A stretch of DNA of 64,000 nt from Chryseobacterium sp. SORGH_AS_0447 (GCF_030818695.1 NZ_JAUTAR010000001.1:1110501-1174500), one strand, 5' to 3'; positions 17,639 to 27,780 are shown, counted from the first letter of the stretch. Numbers and translations are program-made. The notes: generated by a model not told the origin, from the letters alone.

Positions 17639-17980
17639 ATGATCGGAATTTTAATTATTATTGCCGCTTACCGTTACTACGCAGGTCTTGCAGGACGATT
17701 CGGAAAAACAAAATGGCATTACGGCCTTCTGGCTTTGGGAATTTACCTGGGAACCCAGTTTGTTTTCGCATTTTCTTACGGCATCTACAAAGGCATTACA
17801 GATCCAGCTTCTCTGGATGACAACAACTATATGGGATTTTCCGCGTTAAACCTGGTGGGCTGGCTTATTTCCTTAGTCGCAGTCTGGGGGTTTTATAAAA
17901 TCCTGGAAGATAAATTCCGGAAGGAAAGTCTGAAAAAGCCGGCATTGGAAATCGAAGAAATCGGAAAAAAAGAACTGTAA
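17639..17980 (+). CDS. Small membrane protein of unknown function
   Basis: This 113-residue protein has about three hydrophobic segments (residues 1-12, 25-48, 72-90) and a charged C-terminal tail. The ATG at 17639 is preferred; a TTG at 17606 overlaps a -7-like box TATCTTTG (17601-17608). I do not recognise a family beyond conserved flavobacterial membrane proteins. It follows truA by 102 bp and could be read from its own promoter. Confidence 0.75.
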   Translation: MIGILIIIAAYRYYAGLAGRFGKTKWHYGLLALGIYLGTQFVFAFSYGIYKGITDPASLDDNNYMGFSALNLVGWLISLVAVWGFYKILEDKFRKESLKKPALEIEEIGKKEL

Positions 17981-18049
17981 GATACTTTTGGATCCGGTGA
18001 CTTTAGTACTTCTATGAAGTATTGGTCCCCGATTCTGATAGGGATGAAG

Positions 18050-18082
18050 AACTTCCAGCTTCCAGCCTCCCTCTTCCAGCCT
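18050..18082 (+). repeat. Pyrimidine-rich TTCCAGC dispersed repeat, copy 2
   Basis: Reads AACTTCCAGCTTCCAGCC then CTCTTCCAGCC, closely matching the copy at 11486. It lies in the 243-bp gap before the ABC transporter gene. Confidence 0.65.
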
Positions 18083-18177
18083 ATTTATCTGATGGTTATC
18101 TATTCCTTAAATAATACTCATCACAAATTTTCATCACGAATTCATAAGGATGTAAAGCCTGACAATTTAGAAAGTCT

Positions 18178-18185
18178 TATTTTTG
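18178..18185 (+). promoter_or_regulatory. -7 box of the ABC transporter gene
   Basis: TATTTTTG matches TAnnTTTG, 38 bp before the ATG. Confidence 0.45.
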
Positions 18186-18223
18186 CATAGAATTTTATTT
18201 GATTCTTTTCTTCAATTCGTACA

Positions 18224-19984
18224 ATGAAAAAACAAGATACCTGGGGGATCGTAAAGCGGCTGTTCTTTATCGGAATGAAGTTCCGCTCATGGTTCATCCT
18301 TACTTTAATCATCTCCGTTATACTTGCCATGGTCTCTACGTACCGGCCTTACCTTACCATGGAAGTGGTGGATAACGACATCACCAGGCTGAAAGACAAA
18401 GCCCTGATGATGAAGCATATCTATCTTTTGGTAGGTCTTGTATGTGCAGAAACGGTGCTCAACTTTTTCCTCGTTTATTTCTCCAATTTTATTTCGCAGA
18501 ATGTAATCCGGGATATCAGGGAAAGGCTGTACAATAAGCTGATTTATTTTAAAACTTCATTTTTTGATAAAACCCCCATCGGGCAGCTGGTAACAAGAGC
18601 GGTGGGAGATGTGGAAACCATAGCCACGGTCTACACCGACGGATTCCTGATGGTTTTCGGAGATGTCCTCAGAATCGTATTCGTTCTGGTGATGATGTTC
18701 AGCACGAATGTTCACCTGAGCTATATTACATTGGCTATTCTGCCTTTGATGGTCGTCATCACAAGATTTTTTCAGAAGCGGCTGAAAAAGGCTTTCGGGG
18801 ACGAAAGAAACTGGACTTCCAACCAAAACTCGTTTGTACAGGAAAGGCTGGCAGGGATGCCGATCATTCAGGTATTCAACCGGCAGGAAGCCGAATTCAA
18901 AAAGTTTGATGACATCAACATTACACTCAAAAGCGCTTTGCTGAGAACGGTTTTTATCTTCTCATTGTTTTTCCCGGTAGTAGAATTGATTTCCTCGTTG
19001 TTTATCGGATTTATTCTTTTTTACGGAGGGTATATTACGATCAGTGCGGGAGTCGTGATCGCTTTTATTCAGTATATTTCTATGCTGATCCGTCCATTAC
19101 GCCAGATTGCCGACCGTTTCAACAACATCCAGCGGGGTATCGTAGGTGCAGAAAGGGTATTGGGCTTAATGGATGAAGATAATGCCATGCCAAATGAAGG
19201 GAAAGTTCAGAAAGATCATTTTGACGGGAAAATTGAATTTAAAAATGTTCATTTTGCCTATGACGAAAAGCAGGAGGTATTGAAGGGAATCGATTTCAAG
19301 GTAAATCCCGGGGAAACCGTTGCTATTGTAGGGGCTACCGGAGCCGGAAAATCGACGATCATCAGCCTGATTACAAGATTGTATGATATCAATTCGGGAA
19401 ATATCCTTATTGACGATGTGGATCTGAAGGATTATGAACTTTATAACCTGAGAAGCCATATCGGAGTTGTATTGCAGGATGTATTCCTGTTCCACGGGAG
19501 TATTTTCGAAAACCTGTCATTCGGTGACGAGAGCATAACGCTGGATAAAATAAAAGCGGGAGCCAGGGAAATTGAAGTCGATCAGTTTATCGATCAGCTT
19601 CCCGGCGGATACGATTATGTGGTTAGCGAGAGAGGTTCGTCGATTTCCTTAGGCCAGAGGCAGCTGCTGTCATTCTTGAGAGCCTATTTGTCTGATCCTA
19701 AAATTCTAATCCTGGATGAAGCAACATCGTCCATTGACCATGAAAGTGAAAAATTAATCCAGCGGGCTACAGAGAAAATTACGAAAAACAGGACCTCCAT
19801 TATTATTGCCCACCGTCTTTCCACCATCGAAAAAGCAGATAAAATTATTGTGATGGAACACGGAAAGATCGTAGAAGAAGGAAAACACCTTGAGCTTCTG
19901 GATAAAAACGGATATTACGCCACCTTATATAAAGCCCAGCTGAGACATGAAATCGAGCTGGAGGAAGAGGAAAGCGGTAAATAA
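18224..19984 (+). CDS. MsbA-like ABC transporter, fused permease and ATPase
   Basis: This 586-residue half-transporter has six membrane segments in residues 20-310 and an ATPase domain in 345-580. The ATPase motifs are Walker A GATGAGKST (near 370), signature ISLGQRQ (near 473), Walker B ILILDEATSS (near 495) and the H-loop IIAHRLST (near 528). It belongs to the type IV exporter group of MsbA, which flips lipids or exports small molecules as a dimer. The substrate is not determined. It is a single gene with its own promoter and terminator. Confidence 0.93.
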   Translation: MKKQDTWGIVKRLFFIGMKFRSWFILTLIISVILAMVSTYRPYLTMEVVDNDITRLKDKALMMKHIYLLVGLVCAETVLNFFLVYFSNFISQNVIRDIRERLYNKLIYFKTSFFDKTPIGQLVTRAVGDVETIATVYTDGFLMVFGDVLRIVFVLVMMFSTNVHLSYITLAILPLMVVITRFFQKRLKKAFGDERNWTSNQNSFVQERLAGMPIIQVFNRQEAEFKKFDDINITLKSALLRTVFIFSLFFPVVELISSLFIGFILFYGGYITISAGVVIAFIQYISMLIRPLRQIADRFNNIQRGIVGAERVLGLMDEDNAMPNEGKVQKDHFDGKIEFKNVHFAYDEKQEVLKGIDFKVNPGETVAIVGATGAGKSTIISLITRLYDINSGNILIDDVDLKDYELYNLRSHIGVVLQDVFLFHGSIFENLSFGDESITLDKIKAGAREIEVDQFIDQLPGGYDYVVSERGSSISLGQRQLLSFLRAYLSDPKILILDEATSSIDHESEKLIQRATEKITKNRTSIIIAHRLSTIEKADKIIVMEHGKIVEEGKHLELLDKNGYYATLYKAQLRHEIELEEEESGK

Positions 19985-20000
19985 TTGTTATGAATAAAAA

Positions 20001-20036
20001 GGGTTAAAATCAGCATAGATTTTAACCCTCATTTTT
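20001..20036. terminator. Bidirectional terminator
   Basis: A perfect 11-bp stem (GGGTTAAAATC/GATTTTAACCC) with a 6-nt loop lies between the ABC transporter stop and the convergent CPBP protease stop, with a T run on the plus side and an A run on the other. Confidence 0.88.
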
Positions 20037-20923
20037 TATTTAATGTTATAATTTTTTTTGAGGATGTCTAAAAATTCATCTTTAGAAATTCCTTTTCTTG
20101 AAGAGAAGCGGATATTTACCACACCTTCATCCGTAATCCGCTGATCTGTGCCATAAAGGTAATCCAGCAGATACTGAAGCCGGTAATGATCCGCTTTTAA
20201 GCTGTAAATTGTATCATTTTGAATATTTGCTTCAAGACTTACTGCATCGCCGGGAAGAAGGAAAGCTTTCTGCTCGGTACGGATGCTATAACGAGAAGTA
20301 TGAGCGGTAAAAGGTGGGGTACAAAAAAGGATAACAGATGGAACAATTATGGCAAACAGCAGATTCCACACAGCATGATACAGCAAGCTGTATAGAATAT
20401 TCAGTCGTATACGGATATAACTTAGAATAAATCCGCCCGATAATTGAGAAATGATGATCAACGGGGATAAAGCATAGAATTTCCATGAATCATTTACATA
20501 ATTATCCAGATGAACAAAGCCGAAAGCCACCGTGGAAATATATACCAGGTACGGAAAAATTCTGTTCCATTTTTCCCGACTGATAAAACGGTAAAACAGC
20601 TGGTGATACCTCAGCGAATACCTGAAAAGAAGTTCCTCTAGCAACGGTGCTGCAACGACTGCCAGCAAAAACAGATTTAATAAAGTAAGACTGTCTAAAG
20701 GATAGGCTTCCTGAACGGTTATAAAATTCTCCACTAGGTAATTGCAGGGGAATACAATAATAAAGTGTAATAAAATTTCAATGATCAAAAGGTTAAAAAT
20801 CAGAAAAAATCTGTTTTTAGAATTAATACGGATTTGGACATCGTCCGGCTTCTTTATAAAATGCCACAGACCGGCAGCATCTTTTTTCAATCGAAGAAAG
20901 TAATTCACGGAAATTTTTACCAA
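20036..20923 (-). CDS. CPBP family intramembrane glutamic protease
   Basis: This 295-residue multi-spanning protein carries the CPBP (Abi/Rce1-like) motifs EELLFR (near residue 96), a conserved His in GFVHLDNY (near 136) and the third motif in SLLYHAVWN (near 188). The C-terminal 90 residues are soluble and not part of the core. Members cleave membrane or prenylated proteins or give immunity to bacteriocins. The target is unknown. It is a single gene. Confidence 0.88.
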   Translation of the reverse strand: MVKISVNYFLRLKKDAAGLWHFIKKPDDVQIRINSKNRFFLIFNLLIIEILLHFIIVFPCNYLVENFITVQEAYPLDSLTLLNLFLLAVVAAPLLEELLFRYSLRYHQLFYRFISREKWNRIFPYLVYISTVAFGFVHLDNYVNDSWKFYALSPLIIISQLSGGFILSYIRIRLNILYSLLYHAVWNLLFAIIVPSVILFCTPPFTAHTSRYSIRTEQKAFLLPGDAVSLEANIQNDTIYSLKADHYRLQYLLDYLYGTDQRITDEGVVNIRFSSRKGISKDEFLDILKKNYNIK

Positions 20924-21349
20924 TAGGTTTTAAAGAAAAGCAAATTGTTACAATCTTTTTTCTAATTGAAGAAATAATCTTTTACCTCTCTCTGGAAAAC
21001 ATTTTAAAGTAACCAGTATTGACGTTTCTAGAACATTCCGGAATACGATACCGATGTTGTCAGTAGCTATAAAAAAATTAAACACTACCGCAAAAGTAAC
21101 AGACAACGGGCATCTGAAAAGCACTGTTATCAGTAATACAGTATAATTTTGAGCTATGAAATATATTTAAAACGCATGGATTTTACAAAATCATTTTATT
21201 TGTTGTAATTAAAATGAATAATTTTTATCAAAATATTGGGTTTATATTAAAATAATTGATAACTTTATTTAAAATTTAAACGGTACCCCTAAACTTTGGT
21301 AGGGTGTTTGATGTAAATAAGTACTTTTTAATTAAAATATCCAAAATAG
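20924..21349. other. 426-bp AT-rich intergenic region
   Basis: No gene, RNA or clear repeat is seen. Near its right end TAAACTTTG is a poor -7-like sequence that might serve the next small gene. Confidence 0.4.
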
Positions 21350-21562
21350 ATGAAAAATATCCAAGACGAATTTCAGGTTTTTAAAGACGAATTGAGAAAG
21401 TTGAATATCGAAGTACAGAAAGTGGTGAAGGTTGGAAATGGCAGTATGGATTTCCACGAAGTCTTTTACAAGTCGCCACGGTATGAAGATGTGAAGAGCG
21501 TGTATGTTCAGCGACATAATCTGGACAATATTCTGGCAAAATTTAAGCAAGCCTACCATTAA
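21350..21562 (+). CDS. Small conserved hypothetical protein
   Basis: This 70-residue soluble protein is rich in charged residues, with an N-terminal helix of coiled-coil type (DEFQVFKDELRKLNIEVQKV). A strong terminator follows its stop within 10 bp, which supports it being a real gene. I do not recognise a family and assign no function. Confidence 0.7.
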   Translation: MKNIQDEFQVFKDELRKLNIEVQKVVKVGNGSMDFHEVFYKSPRYEDVKSVYVQRHNLDNILAKFKQAYH

Positions 21563-21570
21563 AATAGAAT

Positions 21571-21603
21571 CGCGGCCCGGGAAACCGGGCCGCGAATTTT
21601 TTT
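21571..21603 (+). terminator. Strong GC-rich terminator
   Basis: A perfect 10-bp stem CGCGGCCCGG/CCGGGCCGCG with a GAAA tetraloop is followed by a T run. It ends the small gene at 21350 and may also serve the convergent MHS transporter. Confidence 0.92.
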
Positions 21604-21619
21604 ATCTCCGCAGATCCTT

Positions 21620-22912
21620 CTAATCTTTATCCAGAGCAGATGTTTTTTTCGTATCCTTCATCCTGATGTAAACGATGAAAGAAAAGAAGATACAGGCTGT
21701 AATGTACCAATAGAAATAATGTTCTGTATTTTCTTTCTTAAACCATAAAGCGATATACTCTGCCGTTCCTCCGAAAATGGCAACCGTCAGGGCATACGGA
21801 AGACCTACTCCCAGCGCTCTTACTTCGGAAGGAAAAAGCTCTGCCTTTACGACGGCATTGATCGAGGTATAACCGCTCACAATAATTAATGCCGACATAA
21901 TCAGGAAAAAAGCAGCCCACATGGAGGTTGTATGGCTTAATGCATTCAGCAGCGGGTAAGTGAAAACCGTTCCCAGAATGCCGAAAGACATCAGCAACGG
22001 CCTTCTGCCAATCTTATCAGACAAAGCACCGAAAACAGGCTGCAGACAGGCAAAAATAAAAAGCGAGATAAAAGAGATTAAAGTTGATTCTTCTTTGGTA
22101 AGATGAACGGTGTTTACCAGGAATTTCTGCATATAGGTAGTATAGGTGTAAAACGCCAGTGTTCCGCCCAGTGTTAGCCCGACTACCGTGATCAGTGCTT
22201 TTGGGTGCTTCAGCAGTTCTGTGATCGTCCCTTTTTTCTTTTCGCCCAAATCCTTTTTGTTTTCAAAAGCTTCGGTTTCATGAAGATTACTCCGCAAATA
22301 CAGGGCGATAACAGAAAGGAGTGCGCCGATTACAAACGGAATTCTCCAGCCCCAGCTTTCAAGCTGGTTTTCAGTAAGCAAAAATTTCTGCAAAATCAAT
22401 TGAATTCCCAAGGCAATCAGCTGTCCGCCGATCAGCGTTACATACTGGAAGCTTGAATAAAATCCCCGGCGGTCCGAAGTGGCCATCTCGCTGAGGTACG
22501 TTGCCGATACCCCATATTCTCCGCCGACGCTTAATCCCTGCAGCAGTCTCGCGAGCAGCAGGAGGAGAGGAGCCAGGACACCAATTGTTTGGTAAGTAGG
22601 AGTAAGCGCAATTAATAAAGATCCGAAAGACATCAGCAAAACCGAAAGCGTCATGGCTTTTTTTCTCCCGATCCTGTCGGCAATACTTCCGAAAAGCCAT
22701 CCTCCCACGGGCCGCATCAGGAAACCGACCGCAAAGATCCCTGCCGTATTGAGCAGCTGGGCGGTCATATCCGAATCGGGAAAAAAAGAATGTGAAAAAT
22801 AAATGGCAAAGGCAGCATAAGCATACCAGTCATACCATTCTACGAGATTCCCGATCGATCCGCCAACAATGGCTTTGATTCTTTGGGCGGTGGTGATTTG
22901 TACAGTATTCAT
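21620..22912 (-). CDS. MFS transporter, metabolite:H+ symporter family
   Basis: This 430-residue protein has about twelve membrane segments and the N-terminal signature GNLVEWYDWYAY of the MHS family, plus the loop motif GSIADRIGRKKAM (near residue 80). Relatives import dicarboxylates such as alpha-ketoglutarate, proline or betaine. The MHS assignment is good, the substrate is not known. The ATG at 22912 is preferred over one 24 bp upstream because it places the start just before the first conserved segment. Confidence 0.92.
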   Translation of the reverse strand: MNTVQITTAQRIKAIVGGSIGNLVEWYDWYAYAAFAIYFSHSFFPDSDMTAQLLNTAGIFAVGFLMRPVGGWLFGSIADRIGRKKAMTLSVLLMSFGSLLIALTPTYQTIGVLAPLLLLLARLLQGLSVGGEYGVSATYLSEMATSDRRGFYSSFQYVTLIGGQLIALGIQLILQKFLLTENQLESWGWRIPFVIGALLSVIALYLRSNLHETEAFENKKDLGEKKKGTITELLKHPKALITVVGLTLGGTLAFYTYTTYMQKFLVNTVHLTKEESTLISFISLFIFACLQPVFGALSDKIGRRPLLMSFGILGTVFTYPLLNALSHTTSMWAAFFLIMSALIIVSGYTSINAVVKAELFPSEVRALGVGLPYALTVAIFGGTAEYIALWFKKENTEHYFYWYITACIFFSFIVYIRMKDTKKTSALDKD

Positions 22913-22949
22913 GAATTTTACCGAATAAGCAGCCAAGATACAACTTTCA

Positions 22950-22980
22950 GAAAAAAACCGTTCCTGAAAAAGAACGGTTT
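22950..22980 (-). terminator. Terminator of the barrel protein gene
   Basis: On the minus strand the 9-bp stem AAACCGTTC/GAACGGTTT is followed by seven T residues, 23 bp after the stop of the gene ending at 23003. Confidence 0.88.
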
Positions 22981-23002
22981 GAAATATTTAAACAAAAAGA
23001 TT

Positions 23003-23755
23003 TTAAAATCGATACCCTAAAGACAGTCCGGTCCGGAATCCTGCCCAAGGGCCATCTACATTTACCTTGGCTCCGCTGGAATTGGTTTCTACCGTATAAT
23101 TAACGTAAGGAATATCCAGGTCTTCGATTTCTTTTTTCAGCCTTGCCTGCATATCGGGAGTTAAAACCACATCGCTGGTCAGGATAAAATCGCCCTGTCC
23201 TTTTCCGTAGTGCGCCCCGGCAATCCAGAAATCCAGCACCAGATTCCGGCTTCTCGTAAGGAAAAACTGTGCACCGACCATCAGTCCGCCGCTGTTTCCG
23301 TGGGCGCTGCCGTTTCCTTTTAACGGAATTTCATAGGTTACCCCATTGAAGGTGTAATCATAATAAAAGTCAAATGTATTGGAAGTCACTTTGGAATAGC
23401 GGTAATACGGGGCAATATAAAATCCTTTTCCGTATCCTGCGCCGAGATAAAAACGCGGCTCGATGGTGAAATTAAAGGATTTTACTTCCAGATTCTGAAG
23501 CCTTTTTTCATCTTCATCATTCAAAAAAGAATTGATAAAAGGAACTTTACCTTCAGGCATCACCCCAAATCCCATATTTACTGAAAACCACTGGGTGAAA
23601 GCCCGTTCGTAGGAAAGGTTAATATTTCTGAATGCATAAGCCGTAACGTTGGTCTTAACGATGTTCATCTTATCCGAGGTTTCAGAAGCGGAACTTTCCT
23701 GCGCGGATATTCCCGAGAACATAAAGCATGGGAACAAAAGAAGATATTTTTTCAT
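23003..23755 (-). CDS. Outer-membrane beta-barrel protein, DUF3575-like
   Basis: This 250-residue exported protein has a signal peptide ending in ISAQ and alternating barrel strands (NINLSYERAFTQWFSVNMGF, IEPRFYLG, GFYIAPYYRY). It ends in the aromatic sequence GLSLGYRF, as outer-membrane barrels do. The pattern matches DUF3575 proteins, which have no known activity. It is a single gene with its own terminator. Confidence 0.8.
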   Translation of the reverse strand: MKKYLLLFPCFMFSGISAQESSASETSDKMNIVKTNVTAYAFRNINLSYERAFTQWFSVNMGFGVMPEGKVPFINSFLNDEDEKRLQNLEVKSFNFTIEPRFYLGAGYGKGFYIAPYYRYSKVTSNTFDFYYDYTFNGVTYEIPLKGNGSAHGNSGGLMVGAQFFLTRSRNLVLDFWIAGAHYGKGQGDFILTSDVVLTPDMQARLKKEIEDLDIPYVNYTVETNSSGAKVNVDGPWAGFRTGLSLGYRF

Positions 23756-23946
23756 AATTGCATATTTAAAGTATTATTGAGTTGAAAGCAAAAAACGGGC
23801 AAAAATAGTGAAGTATGTGCATTCATATTGTAAAATTAATATTCTCTCTACAAACTATTTGAAGCATCTATCTGGATTCAGTGAGTTGAAGATGTAATAT
23901 TTAATCAGTTACAGATGTCTTATTCCATATTATTCAACATTCAGAA

Positions 23947-26031
23947 ATGAAAAAAGTTTTATGTTCGGTACTTCTTCTTGGTGGGATTTTAGTCTTTGCC
24001 CAGGAAAATACAAAAAATGACACTTTGAATTCATCCAAGACGGCCGAAATTCAGGAAGTTATTTTAAAAGCCCAGCGCAAAAAGCAATTTACAGACAGGG
24101 CGGTCTATACTTTTGATAAAGAGGCTATGGAAAAAGCCCGTTATGCGAAAGACTTAATACAAACTTTACCGGAATTGCAGCTGGATCCTATAACCAATAC
24201 GTTGAAAAGCACGAAAGGCGGAACCACATTGTTTTTAATCAACGGAATTGAAGCCACGGACATGCAGATCAGGAGCGTGGCCCCGGCTGAAGTGGTAAAA
24301 GTGGAATACTATGATATTCCTCCCGCGAGATGGGCTACAAGAGCCGATGTGGTGGTCAATTTAATTACTCGTTCTACGGAGACAGGATATGTATTCGGGA
24401 CGGATGTAAGCTCGGCACTGAATACTGGTTTCATGAACGGTTCGGCATATGCTAACTTTACGAAAGGAAAAAATAACATCGGGCTGGAATACTCTATTAA
24501 CCTCAGGGATTATAACAACCGGAAGGTGCATAGTATTTACGACTATCAGCTGGAAGGCAGCCATTACCGCACCGACGAAAATAAAGTCGACCATTTTGGA
24601 TATACTTCGCAGAATGTGGCATTGCGATACACCCGGATGGTTCCTGATCATTATGCTTTCCAAGCTAAAATGGATGTGGATATTTTTACCAGCTTTATCA
24701 AAGGAAACGGCGGCAGTATTTTTACCAAAGACAGCTTTACGGAAGAGCATGCCATGCTGAAAAACGGATCATCTAATTATACTACTCCGACATTAGACCT
24801 TTATTTTTCGAAGAATATCGGTAAGAAAGATGAAATGAGTATAAATGTCGTAGGATCAACCTTCACAACCAATACTTCCGAATTTGCAAGAGAATGGATC
24901 GTTTCTTCAGGAGCTTCCGTTTTCGATAATGACATGAACCTCCGGACAAAACAGACCGGAATTGTCGGGGAGTTGGCTCACGTCCATACTTTTGAAGCAG
25001 GGAAGCTTTCTTCGGGATACCGGATTTCCAATACGGCGATCTCCAATGATCTTCAGAACCTTGCCGGATTTTCAGAATACAGCGTCAATTACCTGGAGCA
25101 GTATTTTTATACCGAGTTTTCAGGAAAGGTAAAAAAATTCAGCTACCGGATCGGTGCCGGACTGACGAATATTCATAATAAAAGTGCTGAAAATACTTTC
25201 GCTCAGTGGGCCTTCACGCCAAAGGTCATTTTGGGGTATCAGCTGAAAGATAACCAGAGTCTCCGTTTCACCAGCAGCTATAAACCGGTGAGTCCGTGGA
25301 GCAGTGCTTTAAGCAGCAATATCGTACAGATGGCACCGAATATCGTGCAGAAAGGAAATCCGTTCCTGAAATCCCAGCAGGTATTTGCCAATAATTTTAT
25401 TTATTCATTTAATAATAAATATTTTGATTTTAATGCCAATCTGTTTTACCAATATACAGACCGGATCATTAACCAGTATTATGTAGCAGATGAAAATTTC
25501 GGCTATGCGCTGACCTATGAAAATGCAAAAAATGCACAACGTTTCGGGGTTCAGCTGTCGGGATCGTACAAGCCTTTCGGGAACAGTTTTTTGGTAGCAA
25601 AGTTAAATCTGACTCCTGCAACCGAAACCATCCGGACCAGTAACGGCGCCCTGATTAAGAATAATTATCTCGCTAACAATCTCGTGTTGTCTTCCGAATA
25701 TAAATCGTTCAGCCTGCAATACCAGCTAAATATTCCTGTTTATACGCTGAACGGGGCTTTCTTAAGCACCAACGAAAATCAAAACCATTTTTTTGCGAGC
25801 TATAAAAAGAAGGAATGGGCGTTGACGGCCGGAATGTACTGGATCGGGATGCCTTCGGAGTATAAAACCAAAAGCCTTCCGGAGAGCCTTGTCAATTATA
25901 GCCGGGTCAACCGTATCATGAACAACAGATCCATGTTCATACTTGGCTTCAGCTATGACTTTTCCAAAGGTAAAAAAACGGAACTGAATAAGAAGCTGAA
26001 CAATTATACGGCACCGGCCGCTACTTTTTAA
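23947..26031 (+). CDS. TonB-dependent receptor-like outer-membrane protein
   Basis: This 694-residue protein has a signal peptide (ending VFAQ), a TonB-box-like and plug region (IQEVILKAQRKKQ; LFLINGIEATDMQ; VVVNLITRST in residues 35-140) and a long beta-barrel. It lacks the N-terminal carboxypeptidase-like domain of SusC-type receptors and ends without the usual terminal Phe pattern of large receptors apart from a final Phe. It is likely an uptake receptor; no partner lipoprotein gene is adjacent, so the ligand is unknown. Confidence 0.85.
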   Translation: MKKVLCSVLLLGGILVFAQENTKNDTLNSSKTAEIQEVILKAQRKKQFTDRAVYTFDKEAMEKARYAKDLIQTLPELQLDPITNTLKSTKGGTTLFLINGIEATDMQIRSVAPAEVVKVEYYDIPPARWATRADVVVNLITRSTETGYVFGTDVSSALNTGFMNGSAYANFTKGKNNIGLEYSINLRDYNNRKVHSIYDYQLEGSHYRTDENKVDHFGYTSQNVALRYTRMVPDHYAFQAKMDVDIFTSFIKGNGGSIFTKDSFTEEHAMLKNGSSNYTTPTLDLYFSKNIGKKDEMSINVVGSTFTTNTSEFAREWIVSSGASVFDNDMNLRTKQTGIVGELAHVHTFEAGKLSSGYRISNTAISNDLQNLAGFSEYSVNYLEQYFYTEFSGKVKKFSYRIGAGLTNIHNKSAENTFAQWAFTPKVILGYQLKDNQSLRFTSSYKPVSPWSSALSSNIVQMAPNIVQKGNPFLKSQQVFANNFIYSFNNKYFDFNANLFYQYTDRIINQYYVADENFGYALTYENAKNAQRFGVQLSGSYKPFGNSFLVAKLNLTPATETIRTSNGALIKNNYLANNLVLSSEYKSFSLQYQLNIPVYTLNGAFLSTNENQNHFFASYKKKEWALTAGMYWIGMPSEYKTKSLPESLVNYSRVNRIMNNRSMFILGFSYDFSKGKKTELNKKLNNYTAPAATF

Positions 26032-26071
26032 GACGGTTCCTACCATTTATTTCCTTTAATATTTAAATAGA

Positions 26072-26104
26072 AACAATCCGCCCGGAATTTCCAGGCGGAT
26101 TGTT
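26072..26104. terminator. Bidirectional terminator
   Basis: An 11-bp perfect inverted repeat (AACAATCCGCC/GGCGGATTGTT) lies between the convergent receptor and T9SS-cargo genes. Confidence 0.85.
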
Positions 26105-26125
26105 CTTATCTGCAGCAATAAAATT

Positions 26126-27133
26126 TTATTTCTTGATGAATTTTGACTTTTCCGGCTTCTGGTTGTTTTTCCCGGATACTTCGATAAAATAAGAAGCGGA
26201 AGGAAGGTCGGAAACCTGTACTTTTCCTGACTGGATATCGGAAGTTTTAATAAGTTTTCCGTCCACGCTGTAAATTTTTGCCGTTGAATATTCACCGGTC
26301 TGTCCTTTAAACCCGATAAAATCCTGAGCCGGATTCGGATAGATCTGCAGCCCTGCTTTTTTAGCGTTTATTTCTCCGGTTGCAAGAACAGCTGCGCTCA
26401 GAACCTGTGCCCCGTCGGTTGTCTGGTTGTTGATGTTGGCAACAGGTACATTAATAATAGTCTGAATGGTGGTCAGCAACGGGAATTTTCTGGAGCTGCT
26501 GTAGTAGGAATAAGACGTATTGGTAATACTTCCGATCGGCAAAAGGAAATTGGTATCATTCGGTAAATAGAGGTTGAATGCCTGAACGGATTTTACCCTT
26601 AATACGTTCGTAAAAGTAGAAGCGCCCAGTATCAGTGTCCCTGAAGCATTAGGATTGATGGTGATGGTTCCCCTGCAAAGCCCGCTAATGGTGGTTGATG
26701 AAAATGTTCCCTGTGCCTGATCTGTTTCCGTTGTGGTGGTATATTGAGTAGGGTAGCTGATAAACGTCCCGTTGTTAGCCGATAAATTCAGGGTGGCATC
26801 CGGAGTTGTCAATCCTGTAATTTCAAGCTTGGAAGCACTTTGTTTATAAAATACGATATTTCCGGTACCCGTCATTTTCAAGGTAGATCCAGGAAATGTG
26901 GTAACCTCACTGGCAGAAGGAGTGGAATACACCGTCGTTGCCGATCCGGCAAATGTAAGCGAGCCATTGTTGAATGTTGTATTGGCTCCCGTAGCAGAAT
27001 TATCCGGTGTTCCGATGACGCCAAGATAAGCTACCGTTTCACCGGCAACAGGATCATTAAATGCTTTAGTAATCGTGGTCTGAGCCGATAAAATACCTGC
27101 TGATGCAAGCAGAAAAAGTAAAGACTGTTTCAT
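26126..27133 (-). CDS. T9SS type A sorting domain-containing protein
   Basis: This 335-residue secreted protein has a signal peptide (MKQSLLFLLASAGILSAQ), a repetitive Thr/Ser/Gly-rich beta region and a C-terminal sorting domain beginning at LQIYPNPAQDF (about 75 residues from the end). The domain directs export through the type IX system and possible surface attachment. The middle part resembles no enzyme I know. The start at 27133 is chosen for the signal peptide; an upstream in-frame ATG at 27175 adds unrelated residues. Confidence 0.85.
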   Translation of the reverse strand: MKQSLLFLLASAGILSAQTTITKAFNDPVAGETVAYLGVIGTPDNSATGANTTFNNGSLTFAGSATTVYSTPSASEVTTFPGSTLKMTGTGNIVFYKQSASKLEITGLTTPDATLNLSANNGTFISYPTQYTTTTETDQAQGTFSSTTISGLCRGTITINPNASGTLILGASTFTNVLRVKSVQAFNLYLPNDTNFLLPIGSITNTSYSYYSSSRKFPLLTTIQTIINVPVANINNQTTDGAQVLSAAVLATGEINAKKAGLQIYPNPAQDFIGFKGQTGEYSTAKIYSVDGKLIKTSDIQSGKVQVSDLPSASYFIEVSGKNNQKPEKSKFIKK

Positions 27134-27267
27134 ATATTTTTTTGTTTTAAAGATAAGCAAAAAAGGCACCGTCATACTCAGATATTTTAGGAATTTTTAG
27201 CGGTAAGCTAGTGATTTATAATATAATGAATTGCTTTGTTTAAAGTTTCCGCTGTATGACTAGGCTT

Positions 27268-27708
27268 TTAGAGCCTGATGGCAGGATTCGGCTGTTCATT
27301 TTCAGAAAGATTAAATATTTTACCTAATTTTTGGGAAGCCTGCACGAAGGCAATGAAAGCACAGAGTTCTGAAATCTGGTAATCGGTAAAATTTTCGCGA
27401 AGCATATCAAAATGAGCGGGGAAAACGGATGTATGGTTTTTGCAAAAAAGCTCGGCAAATGCCACGGCTATGGAAATTTTTACCTGTGAGGCATCGAAGT
27501 CGGGCCGGCCTGCTTTTACCATACAGTATTCGCAGCCGTTTTCAAAAGCCATGGCCCTGCGGATCTGTTCGAGCATATTCTTGTCTAATGTTGTTTCTGT
27601 AAATAAGGTTTCTTCCAGGTTATTCCAGTGGATAAGGATTGCCGGATTGTGACCGAGCAGTTTTTCAAAAGGGGTGGTTCCGTTTGCAGAAAAAGGTATT
27701 GTTGTCAT
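27268..27708 (-). CDS. Carboxymuconolactone decarboxylase/AhpD-like protein
   Basis: This 146-residue helical protein has the AhpD-like core with ENGCEYCMVKAG, a CxxC pair (near residue 71) that in this fold acts as a peroxidase or disulfide relay. The His that usually follows four residues after the second Cys is replaced by Ala. The start ATG at 27708 is preferred over an upstream one. It is divergent from an Lrp/AsnC regulator, the likely controller. Confidence 0.82.
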   Translation of the reverse strand: MTTIPFSANGTTPFEKLLGHNPAILIHWNNLEETLFTETTLDKNMLEQIRRAMAFENGCEYCMVKAGRPDFDASQVKISIAVAFAELFCKNHTSVFPAHFDMLRENFTDYQISELCAFIAFVQASQKLGKIFNLSENEQPNPAIRL

Positions 27709-27780
27709 ATCTGTTGTTTTAATGAGACAAAATTCAGGAATATTCTTCCGGATCAAAAACGGTTTTAACGGATAAAGTGA